The notes under the pieces: model-generated | Told to the model about the DNA's origin: nothing | What the model saw: only the letters and a program-made list of their open reading frames with translations | The model's database searches: none | Shown: positions 54,500 through 63,429 of the stretch, piece by piece | How positions within the stretch are numbered: the stretch's first letter is position 1 | Layout of the letters: each line of letters opens with the position of its first letter | From: Myxococcota bacterium | GTDB taxonomy: Bacteria > Myxococcota > B64-G9 | DNA length: 64,000 bases | Direction: 5' to 3' | Assembly (NCBI GenBank): GCA_022710975.1 | Contig: JAKLGA010000012.1 | Coordinates: forward strand, 1 to 64,000 | Made by a program: the position numbers and the translations under genes

Positions 54500-55684
54500 A
54501 TGCGCGTCCTCCGCCGCACCGTCCAGCTCGCCTTCCTGGGCCTGACCGTGGCCGTGGGGCTGGGGGCGGCCATGGGCTGGCTGCAGGGCGCCAGCGTGGA
54601 GGGCTATTGCCCCATGGGCGGGCTGGCGGCCCTGCCCTCGGCCATCACGACCCAGCGCTTCTCCTGCTCCACCGGGGAGGCCAACTTCACCGCGCTGGCC
54701 GGACTGCTCGTGCTGGCGCTGCTCGCGCGCAAGTCCTTCTGCGCCTGGCTGTGTCCCCTGGGCACGCTGCTCGAGTGGCTCGGCCGCCTGGGCGCGCGCC
54801 TGCGGGGGCGTCGGGCCGCCTCCCCGGCCGTGGGCCTGCTCGCGCCCGCGCGCGCGCCGGACCGGCTGGCCCGCTGGCTGCGGCTCGGGGTGCTGGCCGC
54901 GATCGTGGCCGCGACCTACACCACCAGCGAGCTCGTCTTCCGGCCCTACTGCCCCTACTACAGCCTGACGTCGTTCCATGGCCATGACGTGGAGGCCTGG
55001 AGCTACGCCATCCTGGGCACGGTGCTGCTCGCGGCCCTGGTCTTGCCCATGGCCTGGTGCCGGTACCTGTGCCCGCTGGGCGGGGCGCTGTGGCCCTTCG
55101 CCCGGCTCGGGCGGCTGCGCGTGGCCCGCGAGGAGAGCGCCTGCACGGGTTGCGGGAAGTGCGACCGGGCCTGCCCGCACGGGCTGCGGCCGTCGGCCGC
55201 GGATGAGGTGCGCTCGGGGGAGTGCACGCTCTGCCTGGAGTGCCGCGCGGCCTGTCCGGAGCGGGGCGCCCTGGGTGTGCGCGCGGGCGCGCTCGGGGCC
55301 CGGCCGCGGGTGTCCGCCTGGGCGGTGCCCGGGTTGCTCGGCGGTCTGGCCGTCCTGGTGGTCGTGGCCAGCGGGCTGTGGTCCATGCCGTCCTACGCGC
55401 TCGACATCCCCGACGCCGCGCCGGCCGCCCGTCCGGCCGTGGTGAGCCTGGTGGTGGACGGGGTGCGCTGCGTGGACACCGCCCGCAAGGCGGTCGCCCA
55501 GCTCGAGCGGCTGCCGGGCGTCATCCGGGTGGTGGCCTACGCCGCGCGCCACACGCTCGAGGTGCACCACGACGGCGCCCGCCTGGATCGGGAGGCCATC
55601 CGCCGGGCCCTGGAGGCTCCGGTGATCGACCCGCAGAGCGGACAGATCCGCTTCCACGTCTACAAGGTGCTGGAGATCGAGTGA
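54500..55684 (+). CDS. NapH/NosR-type membrane ferredoxin with C-terminal HMA-like domain
   Basis: 394 residues. Membrane spans near 9-28, 68-85, 131-150, 172-192 and 272-295. Two CxxxCP motifs on the cytoplasmic side (FCAWLCPLG near 81 and WCRYLCPLG near 194) are typical of NapH/NosR quinol-linked proteins. Two [4Fe-4S] ferredoxin motifs follow: CTGCGKCDRACPHG and CTLCLECRAACPE. The last 75 residues resemble a heavy-metal-associated fold (LVVDGVRCVDTARKAV, LPGVIRVVAYAARHTLEV), with one Cys instead of CxxC. The protein could move electrons from quinol or a cytoplasmic donor to the periplasmic cytochromes. It is co-transcribed with the small lipoprotein 20 bp downstream. Confidence 0.85.
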   Translation: MRVLRRTVQLAFLGLTVAVGLGAAMGWLQGASVEGYCPMGGLAALPSAITTQRFSCSTGEANFTALAGLLVLALLARKSFCAWLCPLGTLLEWLGRLGARLRGRRAASPAVGLLAPARAPDRLARWLRLGVLAAIVAATYTTSELVFRPYCPYYSLTSFHGHDVEAWSYAILGTVLLAALVLPMAWCRYLCPLGGALWPFARLGRLRVAREESACTGCGKCDRACPHGLRPSAADEVRSGECTLCLECRAACPERGALGVRAGALGARPRVSAWAVPGLLGGLAVLVVVASGLWSMPSYALDIPDAAPAARPAVVSLVVDGVRCVDTARKAVAQLERLPGVIRVVAYAARHTLEVHHDGARLDREAIRRALEAPVIDPQSGQIRFHVYKVLEIE

Positions 55685-55704
55685 CTCCAAGGAGGAAGGC
55701 GACG

Positions 55705-56169
55705 ATGAAGAAGCTCATGTGGATCACCCTGGCAGGTCTTTTCGTCCTGGCGGCCTCCTGCGCCAAGCCCGAGGGCGTGGCCCCGGCCGGCGAGCCGGGC
55801 CAGGCTGCGCCGGCGGAGCCCGCCCAGCCGCAGCCGCCCGCGCCGGCCAAGGTCGAGTCCGCCCCCGCCCCGGCGGCCGAGACGGCCACCTTCGCGGTGC
55901 CCGGGCTGAACGCGGAGCTGGTGACGAAGCTGACCCAGGCGCTGGCGGACAAGCCGGGCGTGGTGTCCGCCAAGGCCGACGAGGCCGGCGGCACCTACGC
56001 GGTCAGCTTCACCCCGGGCCAGACCAGCCCGGACGCGCTGCTCAAGGCGCTGCAGGCGGTGAAGGCCGACTGCAGCCTGAAGGGCGTCGCGCCCGCGGCC
56101 GGCGACGACGGGGCCGCGCCGAAGCACGATTGCGGCGGCTGCCCCTACCACGACACCTGCGGGAAGTGA
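55705..56169 (+). CDS. Small lipoprotein with HMA-like fold and C-terminal Cys cluster
   Basis: 154 residues, ATG after AAGGAGGAAG. Lipobox VLAASC (Cys near 19), an Ala/Pro/Glu linker to about 58, then a ferredoxin-like alpha/beta domain (FAVPGLNAELVTKLTQAL, KPGVVSAKADEAGGTYAVSF, DALLKALQAV) that matches the heavy-metal-associated fold but lacks the CxxC metal site. The end has a Cys cluster HDCGGCPYHDTCGK that could bind metal or an iron-sulfur or haem cofactor. The same fold ends the preceding protein, so the two may interact or have exchanged the domain. Located in the periplasm, it may be a metal or electron carrier. Confidence 0.75.
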   Translation: MKKLMWITLAGLFVLAASCAKPEGVAPAGEPGQAAPAEPAQPQPPAPAKVESAPAPAAETATFAVPGLNAELVTKLTQALADKPGVVSAKADEAGGTYAVSFTPGQTSPDALLKALQAVKADCSLKGVAPAAGDDGAAPKHDCGGCPYHDTCGK

Positions 56170-56187
56170 CCCCCGCGGGCCGCGGCC

Positions 56188-57294
56188 TCACTGCGGCGAG
56201 GGCTGGGAGCTGCCCGGTGAGCCGGCCGCGAGCCGGCAGGCGGGTGGGCTGCCCCCGGCCCGCTCGCACACCCCCCCGAGCAGCGCCCGGGCCCTGGGGT
56301 GCCCGGGCCGCGCCTCCAGCACCTGGCCCAGGAGGGCGGCGGCCTCGGCCAGCCGCTGCAGCCGGGCCAGCGCCTCGGCCCGCAGCAGCCAGACCCGCGG
56401 GTTGGCGGGCTCGAGCCGCTGGACCTCGTCCAGGGCGCGCAGGGCCTCCTCCGGCTCCCCCGCGTGCAGGAGCTGGATGCCGAGGTTGATGCGCGGGGAG
56501 GGGAAGCGCGGCTCCAGCGCGGCCGCCACGCGGTAGCTGGCCAGGGCCTCGTCCGGCCGCCCGAGGCGCAGGAGTGCCACGCCCAGGTTGTTCCAGGCGC
56601 GGGCGAAGTCGGGCCGCACCAGGGTGGCCAGGCGGAACTGGCGCGCGATCTGCTCCCAGACCGCCTGGTCCGCCTGCCCGCGGGCCTGGCGCATGAGCTC
56701 GTAGCCGCGGTTGTTGTAGAAGTGGGCCGTGGCCTCCAGGTCATCCATGGCCCGGAACGTCACCCGCGCTCCCAGCCGCTGGCCGAACTCCAGGGCCAGC
56801 AGGCCCGTCTCCGTCTCCACCGCGGCCGTGACGTGGCCGGTCCGCACCAGCACGGGCCCGGCGGCGTGGGTCTGCTCCAGGCTGGCCGAGGCGTCCAGGA
56901 AGGTCGCCTCGAGCGCCAGGCCGCGCGCCAGCCCGACGTACACCGCGGCCAGCGACAGGCAGTTGCCCTGGCCCGCCGCGAGGGTCTCCTCGGCCGTGGC
57001 GGTCAGCCCCTCCGCGTAGCGCAGACCGAAGCCCGCGGGCGCGAACAGCGCGTCCCGGAGCGCCTGGGCCCGCTCCAGCCTGGTGCGGGCGAGCGCGGTC
57101 AGCTCACGGGCGCGGGCCTGCGCGGCCGGGCTCACCTGGTGCGGGCGGACCAGCTCCGCGGCCCGCACCTGGGGCAGCCGCGCGGCCACCAGCGCCCGCA
57201 GCTCCTCGAGCGTGGCGTCCCTGGGGTGGAGCGGCGCGCAGGCGGGCCCCAGCGCCAGGCACGTCAGCGAGAGGAGGAGGAGCCGGGTCGGCAT
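56188..57294 (-). CDS. Transglutaminase-like/TPR lipoprotein
   Basis: 368 residues from the ATG at 57294. Lipoprotein signal LALGPAC (Cys near 19). Residues 85-185 resemble a transglutaminase-like core: TLAAGQGNCLSLAAVYVGLAR gives the catalytic Cys and GHVTAAVETETGLLALEF the His and Asp-like region. From about 210 onward TPR repeats appear (AWNNLGVALLRLGRPDEAL, PRINLGIQLLHAGEPEEAL, VWLLRAEALARLQRLAEAA), about four units. Such lipoproteins may be proteases or cross-linking enzymes in the envelope, or lack activity. No SD sequence is strong. It is convergent with the small lipoprotein and divergent from the TonB-dependent receptor. Confidence 0.75.
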   Translation of the reverse strand: MPTRLLLLSLTCLALGPACAPLHPRDATLEELRALVAARLPQVRAAELVRPHQVSPAAQARARELTALARTRLERAQALRDALFAPAGFGLRYAEGLTATAEETLAAGQGNCLSLAAVYVGLARGLALEATFLDASASLEQTHAAGPVLVRTGHVTAAVETETGLLALEFGQRLGARVTFRAMDDLEATAHFYNNRGYELMRQARGQADQAVWEQIARQFRLATLVRPDFARAWNNLGVALLRLGRPDEALASYRVAAALEPRFPSPRINLGIQLLHAGEPEEALRALDEVQRLEPANPRVWLLRAEALARLQRLAEAAALLGQVLEARPGHPRARALLGGVCERAGGSPPACRLAAGSPGSSQPSPQ

Positions 57295-57355
57295 GCCCAG
57301 GATGCTAGCGCCTTCGCCTCCGGGATGCACCTCTGTGCGGACGGCGAGAAATCCT

Positions 57356-57385
57356 TTGCGTCCGTTTGGCACTTTCGCCTATGAT
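57356..57385 (+). promoter_or_regulatory. Possible sigma-70 promoter of the TonB-dependent receptor
   Basis: TTGCGT (57356-57361), 18 bases, TATGAT (57380-57385). The receptor start follows about 65 bases later. Confidence 0.35.
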
Positions 57386-57450
57386 GCGCCCGACCTCGGA
57401 GGCTCAAGGGTTGTGGAGGAGAGGCTTCTCTTTTCAGAGAGGTGAGGGAC

Positions 57451-60384
57451 ATGCGGACAGCGCACATCATTTCCTGGCGAACCTGTGTGGCGATGGCGGC
57501 CGTCCTCCTGCTGGCTGCCCCGACCCTGGCCTGGGGCCAGGATGAAGGTTCCGGGGAGGGCGGCACCGCGGCCGAGCCCGCGCCGGCGCCCGAGCCTGCG
57601 CCAGCGCCCGAGCCGGCGCCGGCACCCGAGCCCGCGCCAGCGCCCGAGCCGGCGGCCGAGCTCTCGCCCGAGGAGGCCGAGCTGGCCCGGCTGGCGGAGG
57701 AGATCCCGGAGATCGTGGTCACCGGCACCCGCATCGGGCGTGACAACCTCTCGGAGTTCGCCCACATCACCGTGGTGTCCGCCAAGGAGATCCAGAAGTC
57801 GGGCGTGACCACGGTGGACGAGCTGCTGACCACCATGCCGTCCGTCACCCTGCAGGGCCTGAACAAGCAGAACAACAACGGCGGCAACGGCCTGGCGTTC
57901 GTCGATCTCCGCAACCTGGGCGTGAGCCGCACCCTGGTGCTGGTCAACGGCCGGCGCTTCATCAAGTCCGGCAGCGGCGCGGCCGTGGACATGAACAACA
58001 TCCCCGTGTCGATGATCGACCGGGTCGAGGTGCTGCTGGACGGCGCCTCCGCGGCCTACGGCTCGGACGCCGTCGGCGGCGTCATCAACATCATCCTCAA
58101 GGACGACTTCCGCGGCTTCGAGGCCGCGGTCACGGGCGGCATCTCCACCTTCGGCGACGGCACGGCGCTCGACGTCTCGCTGACCGGCGGCGTGGGCGGG
58201 GAGCAGGGCAACGCGTCGGCCAACTTCACCTACACCCACGAGGGCCGGGTGGAGCAGAAGGACCGCGCCTGGGCGCATTACCCATCGCAGTGGGAGTGGG
58301 ACCAGGGCGACGGCTCGACCGGTTACCTGTTCGGCTCGGGCACCCACCCGGGCGGGCGCTACTACTGGATCGACCGGGACGGCAACTTCCAGGACAAGTT
58401 CGTCGATCCGGACGGCGGCCTGCACGACTTCAACGACGGCAGCCGCTACAACTTCGGCAACGACCAGTGGCTGACCGGCGACATGGAGCGCTTCTCCGCC
58501 ACCCTGTTCGGCAACTACTTCCTGAGCGAGAAGGTCAGCGCCTACCTCGAGGGCACGTACACCAACCGCTGGAGCCGCAACCAGCTCGCCCCGCAGCCCC
58601 TGGGCTTCGGCACCAACGCCTACCCCGAAGTGTTCATGCCCACGACCAACCCGTACATGCCCGCGGAGATGCGCGACTCGATCGACCCGGGCCTGGGCGG
58701 CGCCTGGATGCTGTTCCGCCCGACCCAGCTCGGCCGGCGCATCTACGACAACGACTCGGACACCTTCCGCCTGGTCACCGGCGTGAAGGGCGACATCATG
58801 AAGGACTTCGACTTCGACGTGTTCTTCAACTACGGCCACCACGGTAACTCCACCACCACCTACAACGCCATCAACCAGCGCCGCATGATCCAGACCACGG
58901 ACCCGGCCCTGTGCAACCAGTGGGACGCCCAGGCCGCTGGCTGCGTGGTAGGCAACTGGTTCGGCGAGGGCAACCTCAGCCGGGAGGTGCTCGACTACAT
59001 CCGCTACACCGACGTGGAGAGCACCTCCTGGGACATGTTCCAGGTGGCCGGCCAGATGACCTGGAAGTCGGGCCAGTACTTCGAGCTGCCCGGCGGCCCG
59101 CTGGGTGCCGCGATCGGCGTGGAGACCCGCAAGGAGTCCGGCTACAACCGGCCCAGCCCGATCACCCAGGGCGAGGAGTCCGGCGGCAACGGCCTGGATC
59201 CCACCGAGGGCTCCTACAACGCCCAGGAGGTGTTCGCCGAGGTGAGCCTGCCGCTGCTCGACGAGCTGCCGGCGGTGTACTCGCTGACGGTCGACCTGGC
59301 CGCGCGCTTCTCGCACTACAACACCTTCGGCAACGACCTCACCTACCGCGCGGGCCTGAGCTGGGCCCCGGTCGCGGACGTGCGCCTGCGCGGCGTGTTC
59401 TCCACCGCCTTCCGCGCGCCGGACATCGCCGATCTCTACGGCGGGGCGGCCGACTCCTACGAGGAGGTGGACGATCCGTGCAACGACTGGGGCGCCAGCA
59501 CCGATCCCAACATCCGCGCGAACTGCCAGGCCCAGGGCGTGCCCCAGGACTTCAACCAGAGCGACGCCGGTGGCTCCCAGATCCGCACCAACATCGGCGG
59601 CAACAAGGACCTGGACGCCGAGACCGCCATGGTGGCCAACGCGGGCCTGGTGTTCACCCCCACCTTCGGCGGGAGCTGGCTCAAGAACTTCTCGCTCACC
59701 TTCGACTTCTACTGGGTCAAGGTGGACAACGCCATCACCAACCCGAACCCCCAGTGGCTCCTCGACACCTGCTACAGCAGCGAGGGCATGAGCCACCCCA
59801 ACTGCCAGAAGATCATGGCGCGCAACTCCAGCAGCGTGATCACCTCGATGGAGGCGGCCCTGGAGAACATCGCCGAGATCGAGACCATGGGCTTCGACAT
59901 CACCCTGAACTACGGGCTGACCGGCGACCTGATCGGCGCCCCCAGGTGGCTGCGCCTCGACCTCGGCATCCACCTGAACTACCTGCTGGACTACACCGAG
60001 ATCGCCATGGGCGACACCATCGAGTACGCCGGCACCATCACCGCCGGGATGACCGGCGGCGCCTACTCCCACCTGCGCGGGGCCTTCACCTTCGCCATCT
60101 CGGGCGAGAGCTGGTCGGTCACCAACCGGGTGCGCTACATCGGCGGGGCGGACATCTTCGGGACCAGCGAGGAGAACGGCGACCTGACCCGCAAGGTCGA
60201 CGCCATCGCCTACTGGGACATCAACGCGCAGTACACCTGGGAGGGGCTGACCTTCATCGTGGGCCTGGACAACCTGATCGGCGCCGAGCCCCCGTACGTG
60301 CTCGAGGCCGGGCAGAACGCCAACGTGCAGACCTACGACTTCGTCGGCCGCTTCATCTACACCAAGATCGCCTACAAGTTCTGA
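57451..60384 (+). CDS. TonB-dependent outer-membrane receptor
   Basis: 977 residues from the ATG at 57451 (GGTGAGGG upstream; an in-frame GTG at 57442 is also possible). Signal peptide to about 29 (AAVLLLAAPTLAWGQ), then a Pro/Ala/Glu-rich linker with an 18-base repeat. A TonB box lies near 86-95 (EIVVTGTRIG). The plug domain spans about 95-225 (VDLRNLGVSRTLVLVNGRRF and VEVLLDGASAAYGSDAVGGV). The barrel runs to the C-terminal Phe (FIYTKIAYKF). Such receptors import siderophores, cobalamin, sugars or metals using TonB/ExbBD energy. Within the barrel a Cys pair region near 470-490 and 670-690 may form disulfides. Substrate unknown. Confidence 0.9.
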   Translation: MRTAHIISWRTCVAMAAVLLLAAPTLAWGQDEGSGEGGTAAEPAPAPEPAPAPEPAPAPEPAPAPEPAAELSPEEAELARLAEEIPEIVVTGTRIGRDNLSEFAHITVVSAKEIQKSGVTTVDELLTTMPSVTLQGLNKQNNNGGNGLAFVDLRNLGVSRTLVLVNGRRFIKSGSGAAVDMNNIPVSMIDRVEVLLDGASAAYGSDAVGGVINIILKDDFRGFEAAVTGGISTFGDGTALDVSLTGGVGGEQGNASANFTYTHEGRVEQKDRAWAHYPSQWEWDQGDGSTGYLFGSGTHPGGRYYWIDRDGNFQDKFVDPDGGLHDFNDGSRYNFGNDQWLTGDMERFSATLFGNYFLSEKVSAYLEGTYTNRWSRNQLAPQPLGFGTNAYPEVFMPTTNPYMPAEMRDSIDPGLGGAWMLFRPTQLGRRIYDNDSDTFRLVTGVKGDIMKDFDFDVFFNYGHHGNSTTTYNAINQRRMIQTTDPALCNQWDAQAAGCVVGNWFGEGNLSREVLDYIRYTDVESTSWDMFQVAGQMTWKSGQYFELPGGPLGAAIGVETRKESGYNRPSPITQGEESGGNGLDPTEGSYNAQEVFAEVSLPLLDELPAVYSLTVDLAARFSHYNTFGNDLTYRAGLSWAPVADVRLRGVFSTAFRAPDIADLYGGAADSYEEVDDPCNDWGASTDPNIRANCQAQGVPQDFNQSDAGGSQIRTNIGGNKDLDAETAMVANAGLVFTPTFGGSWLKNFSLTFDFYWVKVDNAITNPNPQWLLDTCYSSEGMSHPNCQKIMARNSSSVITSMEAALENIAEIETMGFDITLNYGLTGDLIGAPRWLRLDLGIHLNYLLDYTEIAMGDTIEYAGTITAGMTGGAYSHLRGAFTFAISGESWSVTNRVRYIGGADIFGTSEENGDLTRKVDAIAYWDINAQYTWEGLTFIVGLDNLIGAEPPYVLEAGQNANVQTYDFVGRFIYTKIAYKF
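57574..57645 (+). repeat. 18-bp tandem repeat (four units) encoding EPAPAP
   Basis: Four in-frame 18-base units starting at 57574, 57592, 57610 and 57628 encode E-P-A-P-A-P in the linker before the TonB box. Copy number could vary without breaking the frame. Confidence 0.75.
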
Positions 60385-60493
60385 GCCCGGCCCGAGCCCG
60401 CGGCTCCCGCGAGATCGAGGGGTCGGCCCGGCCAGCGAGCCGCTGGACGGGCGGCCCCTTGCCAGGCGAACGCCACCCGGCGAAACTGGGGGC

Positions 60494-62293
60494 GTGCGGA
60501 CTCCCCCTCGGCCCAGGTTGCCCGGGCTGGCGCCGGGCCTGGTCGTGCTCCTGCTCGCCGCGGGGTGCGCGGACGAGCGCTGCCCGTCGCACGCGCACCA
60601 GGCCTGCCGCGGGGGCGAGGCCTACTGGGTGGACGCCTGCGGCCAGCGCGAGGAGACCGTCGAGGAGTGCGAGTGCGGCTGCAACGGCTTCGGTCTGGCG
60701 TGCCTGATCTGCGGCTGCGAGCCGCGCTGCGAGGGCAGGCAGTGCGGCCCGGACGGCTGCGGCGGGCTCTGCCTGCCCGGCTGCCCGGTGGGCCAGGCCT
60801 GCGACCAGGAGCGCGGCACCTGCTTCAGCTGTGATCCCCAGTGCGCGGGGCGCACCTGCGGCCCGGACGGCTGCGGGCGGACCTGCGGCCCGGGCTGCGC
60901 GGCCGGGGAGCGCTGCGACGAGGAGGCCGGGCGCTGCGAGGTGGTGTGCGTCCCGGCTTGCGGGCAGAGGGTGTGCGGGGACGACGGCTGTGGCGGTTCG
61001 TGTGGCACCTGCCCGGCGAACTCGAGCTGCAGCGCCGCGGGCGACGGCTGCGTGTGCGTCGGTCCGGGCTGCGGCCTGGCCTGCTGCGCCGCCGGGGACG
61101 TGTGCGCAGCGCAGGGCTGCTGCTCGCCCGCCTGCGGCGGCCGGACGTGCGGGGACGATGGCTGCGGCGGGAGCTGCGGCGCCTGCCCCCAGGGCAGCGC
61201 CTGCGCCCCGGCCGGTGACGACTGCCTGTGCCCGGGGCCGTGGTGCGGGGAAGGCTGCTGCGCCGGCGGCGAGACCTGCTGGCTGGGCGCCTGCTGCCCG
61301 CCGGACTGCGCCGGCAAGCAGTGCGGGGACGACGGCTGCGGCGGGAGCTGCGGAGGCTGCAGCGCGGGCGAGATCTGCCAGGATGGGGCCTGCGCGTGCC
61401 TCTTCGAGGGTTGCGGCGAGGGCTGCTGCGGTGCAGGGGAGGTCTGCTGGCAGGCCTCCTGCTGCCTGCCGGACTGCGCTGACCGGGCCTGCGGCGACGA
61501 CGGCTGCGGCGCGGTGTGCGGCGCCTGCCCTGCCGGGGAGCTGTGCGACGAGGCGACCTCGACCTGCGCGCCGGGTGATCCGGGCTTGACCTGGGTGGCC
61601 TTCGCCGGGGACAGCTTCCTGATGGGGAGCCCGGAGGGGCAGGGCTCGCCCTACCAGGAGCCGCAGCACCAGGTGTGGCTGGCCCCCTTCGAGTTGACGC
61701 TCACCGAGGTGAGCGTGGCCCAGTACCGGCGCTGCTACCTGGCGGGCGGCTGCAGCCGGCCGGGCCTGGACGAGGGCAGCAACTGGGGCGTGGCCGGGCG
61801 CCAGGAGCATCCGGTGAACGCGATCGACTGGAGCCAGGCCGGGGCCTACTGCCGCTGGGCCGGTGGCCGGCTCCCGAGCGAGTCCGAGTGGGAGTACGCC
61901 GCGCGCAGCGGAGGGCGGGACCAGCGCTTCCCCTGGGGCAACGAGGGCCTGAGCTGCGTCGTGGCGGTGTACGACGACTGGCTGGGGGGAGCGACCCACC
62001 CTGGTTGCGGCCTGGGCGGGACCGACGCGATCTGCAGCCGGCCCAATGGTCGCTCCGCGCAAGGGCTATGCGATCTGCTGGGCAACGCCTGGGAGTGGGT
62101 GGGCGACAGCTGGCACGACAGCTACCTGGGCGCACCCGTGGACGGCAGCGCCTGGGACGACCTCGTCGAGCCCGAGTCGGTCATGCGCGGCGGCGGCTAC
62201 CAGAGCGGCGACACGGCCCTCGACGCCCGCTACCGGGGATACCAGGACCGGCTGGAACAGCAGCCCTGGACCGGGGTGCGCTGCGCCCGGTGA
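60494..62293 (+). CDS. Cys-rich lipoprotein with FGE/SUMF1-type domain
   Basis: 599 residues from a GTG. Lipobox LLAAGC (Cys near 25). Residues 30-360 are a chain of Cys-rich modules: six of the CGxDGCGxxCGxC type (for example CGDDGCGGSCGACP) alternating with GCCxxGExCxxxxCC units (such as GEGCCAGGETCW). From about 365 the formylglycine-generating-enzyme-like domain follows: FLMGSPEGQG, EVSVAQYRRC, HPVNAIDWSQAGAYCRWAGG, RLPSESEWEYAAR, CDLLGNAWEWVGDSW and the final GVRCAR. The copper-binding Cys pair of true FGE is not clear, so it may be a ligand-binding rather than catalytic member. It should be displayed on the cell surface. Confidence 0.8.
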   Translation: MRTPPRPRLPGLAPGLVVLLLAAGCADERCPSHAHQACRGGEAYWVDACGQREETVEECECGCNGFGLACLICGCEPRCEGRQCGPDGCGGLCLPGCPVGQACDQERGTCFSCDPQCAGRTCGPDGCGRTCGPGCAAGERCDEEAGRCEVVCVPACGQRVCGDDGCGGSCGTCPANSSCSAAGDGCVCVGPGCGLACCAAGDVCAAQGCCSPACGGRTCGDDGCGGSCGACPQGSACAPAGDDCLCPGPWCGEGCCAGGETCWLGACCPPDCAGKQCGDDGCGGSCGGCSAGEICQDGACACLFEGCGEGCCGAGEVCWQASCCLPDCADRACGDDGCGAVCGACPAGELCDEATSTCAPGDPGLTWVAFAGDSFLMGSPEGQGSPYQEPQHQVWLAPFELTLTEVSVAQYRRCYLAGGCSRPGLDEGSNWGVAGRQEHPVNAIDWSQAGAYCRWAGGRLPSESEWEYAARSGGRDQRFPWGNEGLSCVVAVYDDWLGGATHPGCGLGGTDAICSRPNGRSAQGLCDLLGNAWEWVGDSWHDSYLGAPVDGSAWDDLVEPESVMRGGGYQSGDTALDARYRGYQDRLEQQPWTGVRCAR

Positions 62294-62303
62294 GCCGGCG
62301 CGC

Positions 62304-63314
62304 TCAACGCACGCGCTCGGCGGCGCGCGCCATCAGCTCGGGCACGGGCAGGCTGTAGGGGCAGCGCTCGGTGCACTGGCCGCAGGCCTGGCAGTCGGTG
62401 AAGCGCTTGGACAGGGCGGCCAGCCGCGCGCGCGCCCAGTCCTCCAGCTCGTAGCGGGTGTAGTAGGCCTCGATGAGCAGCAGGAAGGGGATGTCCAGCC
62501 CGTTGGGGCAGGGCTTGCAGTAGCCGCAGCGCCGGCAGAACTCGCCCGCCCAGCGGGCGCACTCGGCCTCGAGCGCTTCGAGCTCGGCCGCGCCGAGCGG
62601 GCCCTCGGCCCGGCCGGCGGCCGCGTTCTCGCGCACCTGCTCCACGCCGTCCATGCCGGCCAGGACCACGTCCACGCCGAGCTCGAGCCCCCGGCGAAGC
62701 GCCGCCCGCGGCAGCTTCCCCAGCGCCCCGCCGCCGAGCGGCTTCATGGCCAGCACCCCGGCCCCCGCCGCCCGGGCCGCGGGCAGCACGTCCCCGCAGG
62801 CCTCGCTCTCCAGCGGGCTGAAGGGCAGCTGGACCGTGTCGAACCGCCCGCAGCCCAGGGCCCTGGCGAGCAGCGGCCGGCTGTGACCGGTCAGGCCCAC
62901 GAAGCGCACCTTGCCCTGGGCCCGGGCCGCCTCCAGCGCCTCGAGCGCTCCGCCGGGGGCCAGCACCTGGGTGAGCTGCTCCTCGCTCCCGGGGTTGTGC
63001 ACCTGGTACAGGTCGATGCAGTCGGTGCGCAGGGCCGCGAGGCTGGTCTCGATCTCGCGGGCCATGCCGGCCCGATCGCGGGCCATGGACTTCGTCGCCA
63101 GCACGACCTCGCGGCGGCGGCCCTGGAGCGCCCGGCCGAGCTTCTCCTCGCTGTCGGTGTACACCCGGGCCGAGTCGAACAGGGTGATGCCCTCCTCCAG
63201 CGCCGCGCGCACCACCCGCCCGGCCTCGCCCGCGTCGACCCCCTGGATGGGGATGCCGCCGAAGCCGATCACCGACACCTCGAGCTCCGTCCGTCCGAGT
63301 CGTGTGCGTCTCAT
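62304..63314 (-). CDS. Aldo/keto reductase with C-terminal ferredoxin domain
   Basis: 336 residues from the ATG at 63314. The AKR barrel (about 1-270) has the catalytic Asp and Tyr in FDSARVYTDSEEKLGRAL, the Lys in VVLATKSM and the His in LYQVHNPGSEEQ. After about 275 a double [4Fe-4S] motif follows: FCRRCGYCKPCPNG and DCQACGQCTERCPYS. This composition is known in a group of anaerobe and deltaproteobacterial oxidoreductases whose substrates are mostly unknown. The iron-sulfur part suggests electron transfer between NADPH and a ferredoxin. A palindrome GGCTAG-A-CTAGCC lies just upstream of the start. Confidence 0.88.
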   Translation of the reverse strand: MRRTRLGRTELEVSVIGFGGIPIQGVDAGEAGRVVRAALEEGITLFDSARVYTDSEEKLGRALQGRRREVVLATKSMARDRAGMAREIETSLAALRTDCIDLYQVHNPGSEEQLTQVLAPGGALEALEAARAQGKVRFVGLTGHSRPLLARALGCGRFDTVQLPFSPLESEACGDVLPAARAAGAGVLAMKPLGGGALGKLPRAALRRGLELGVDVVLAGMDGVEQVRENAAAGRAEGPLGAAELEALEAECARWAGEFCRRCGYCKPCPNGLDIPFLLLIEAYYTRYELEDWARARLAALSKRFTDCQACGQCTERCPYSLPVPELMARAAERVR

Positions 63315-63317
63315 GCC

Positions 63318-63330
63318 GGCTAGACTAGCC
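63318..63330. promoter_or_regulatory. 13-bp palindrome next to the aldo/keto reductase start
   Basis: GGCTAG and CTAGCC flank a single A, beginning four bases upstream of the ATG at 63314 on the minus strand. It may be an operator or a small hairpin masking the translation start. Confidence 0.35.
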
Positions 63331-63370
63331 AGCCCCCTGGGCCGGCGCAACTCGTAAACGGCAGGCGGTC

Positions 63371-63399
63371 TTGACCCTCGCTCCGCGGCGGGGTACGTT
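63371..63399 (+). promoter_or_regulatory. Sigma-70 promoter of the DHH phosphoesterase gene
   Basis: TTGACC (63371-63376), 17 bases, TACGTT (63394-63399). The ATG at 63430 is preceded by GTGGAGGT. Confidence 0.55.
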
Positions 63400-63429
63400 C
63401 CGCCTGCAAAGTAGCGTGGAGGTACGGTC

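Noticed and set aside
57366-57385. TTTGGCAC upstream of the TonB-dependent receptor as a sigma-54 promoter
   Set aside because: Ten bases after the GG comes TA rather than GC, so the -12 element is missing.
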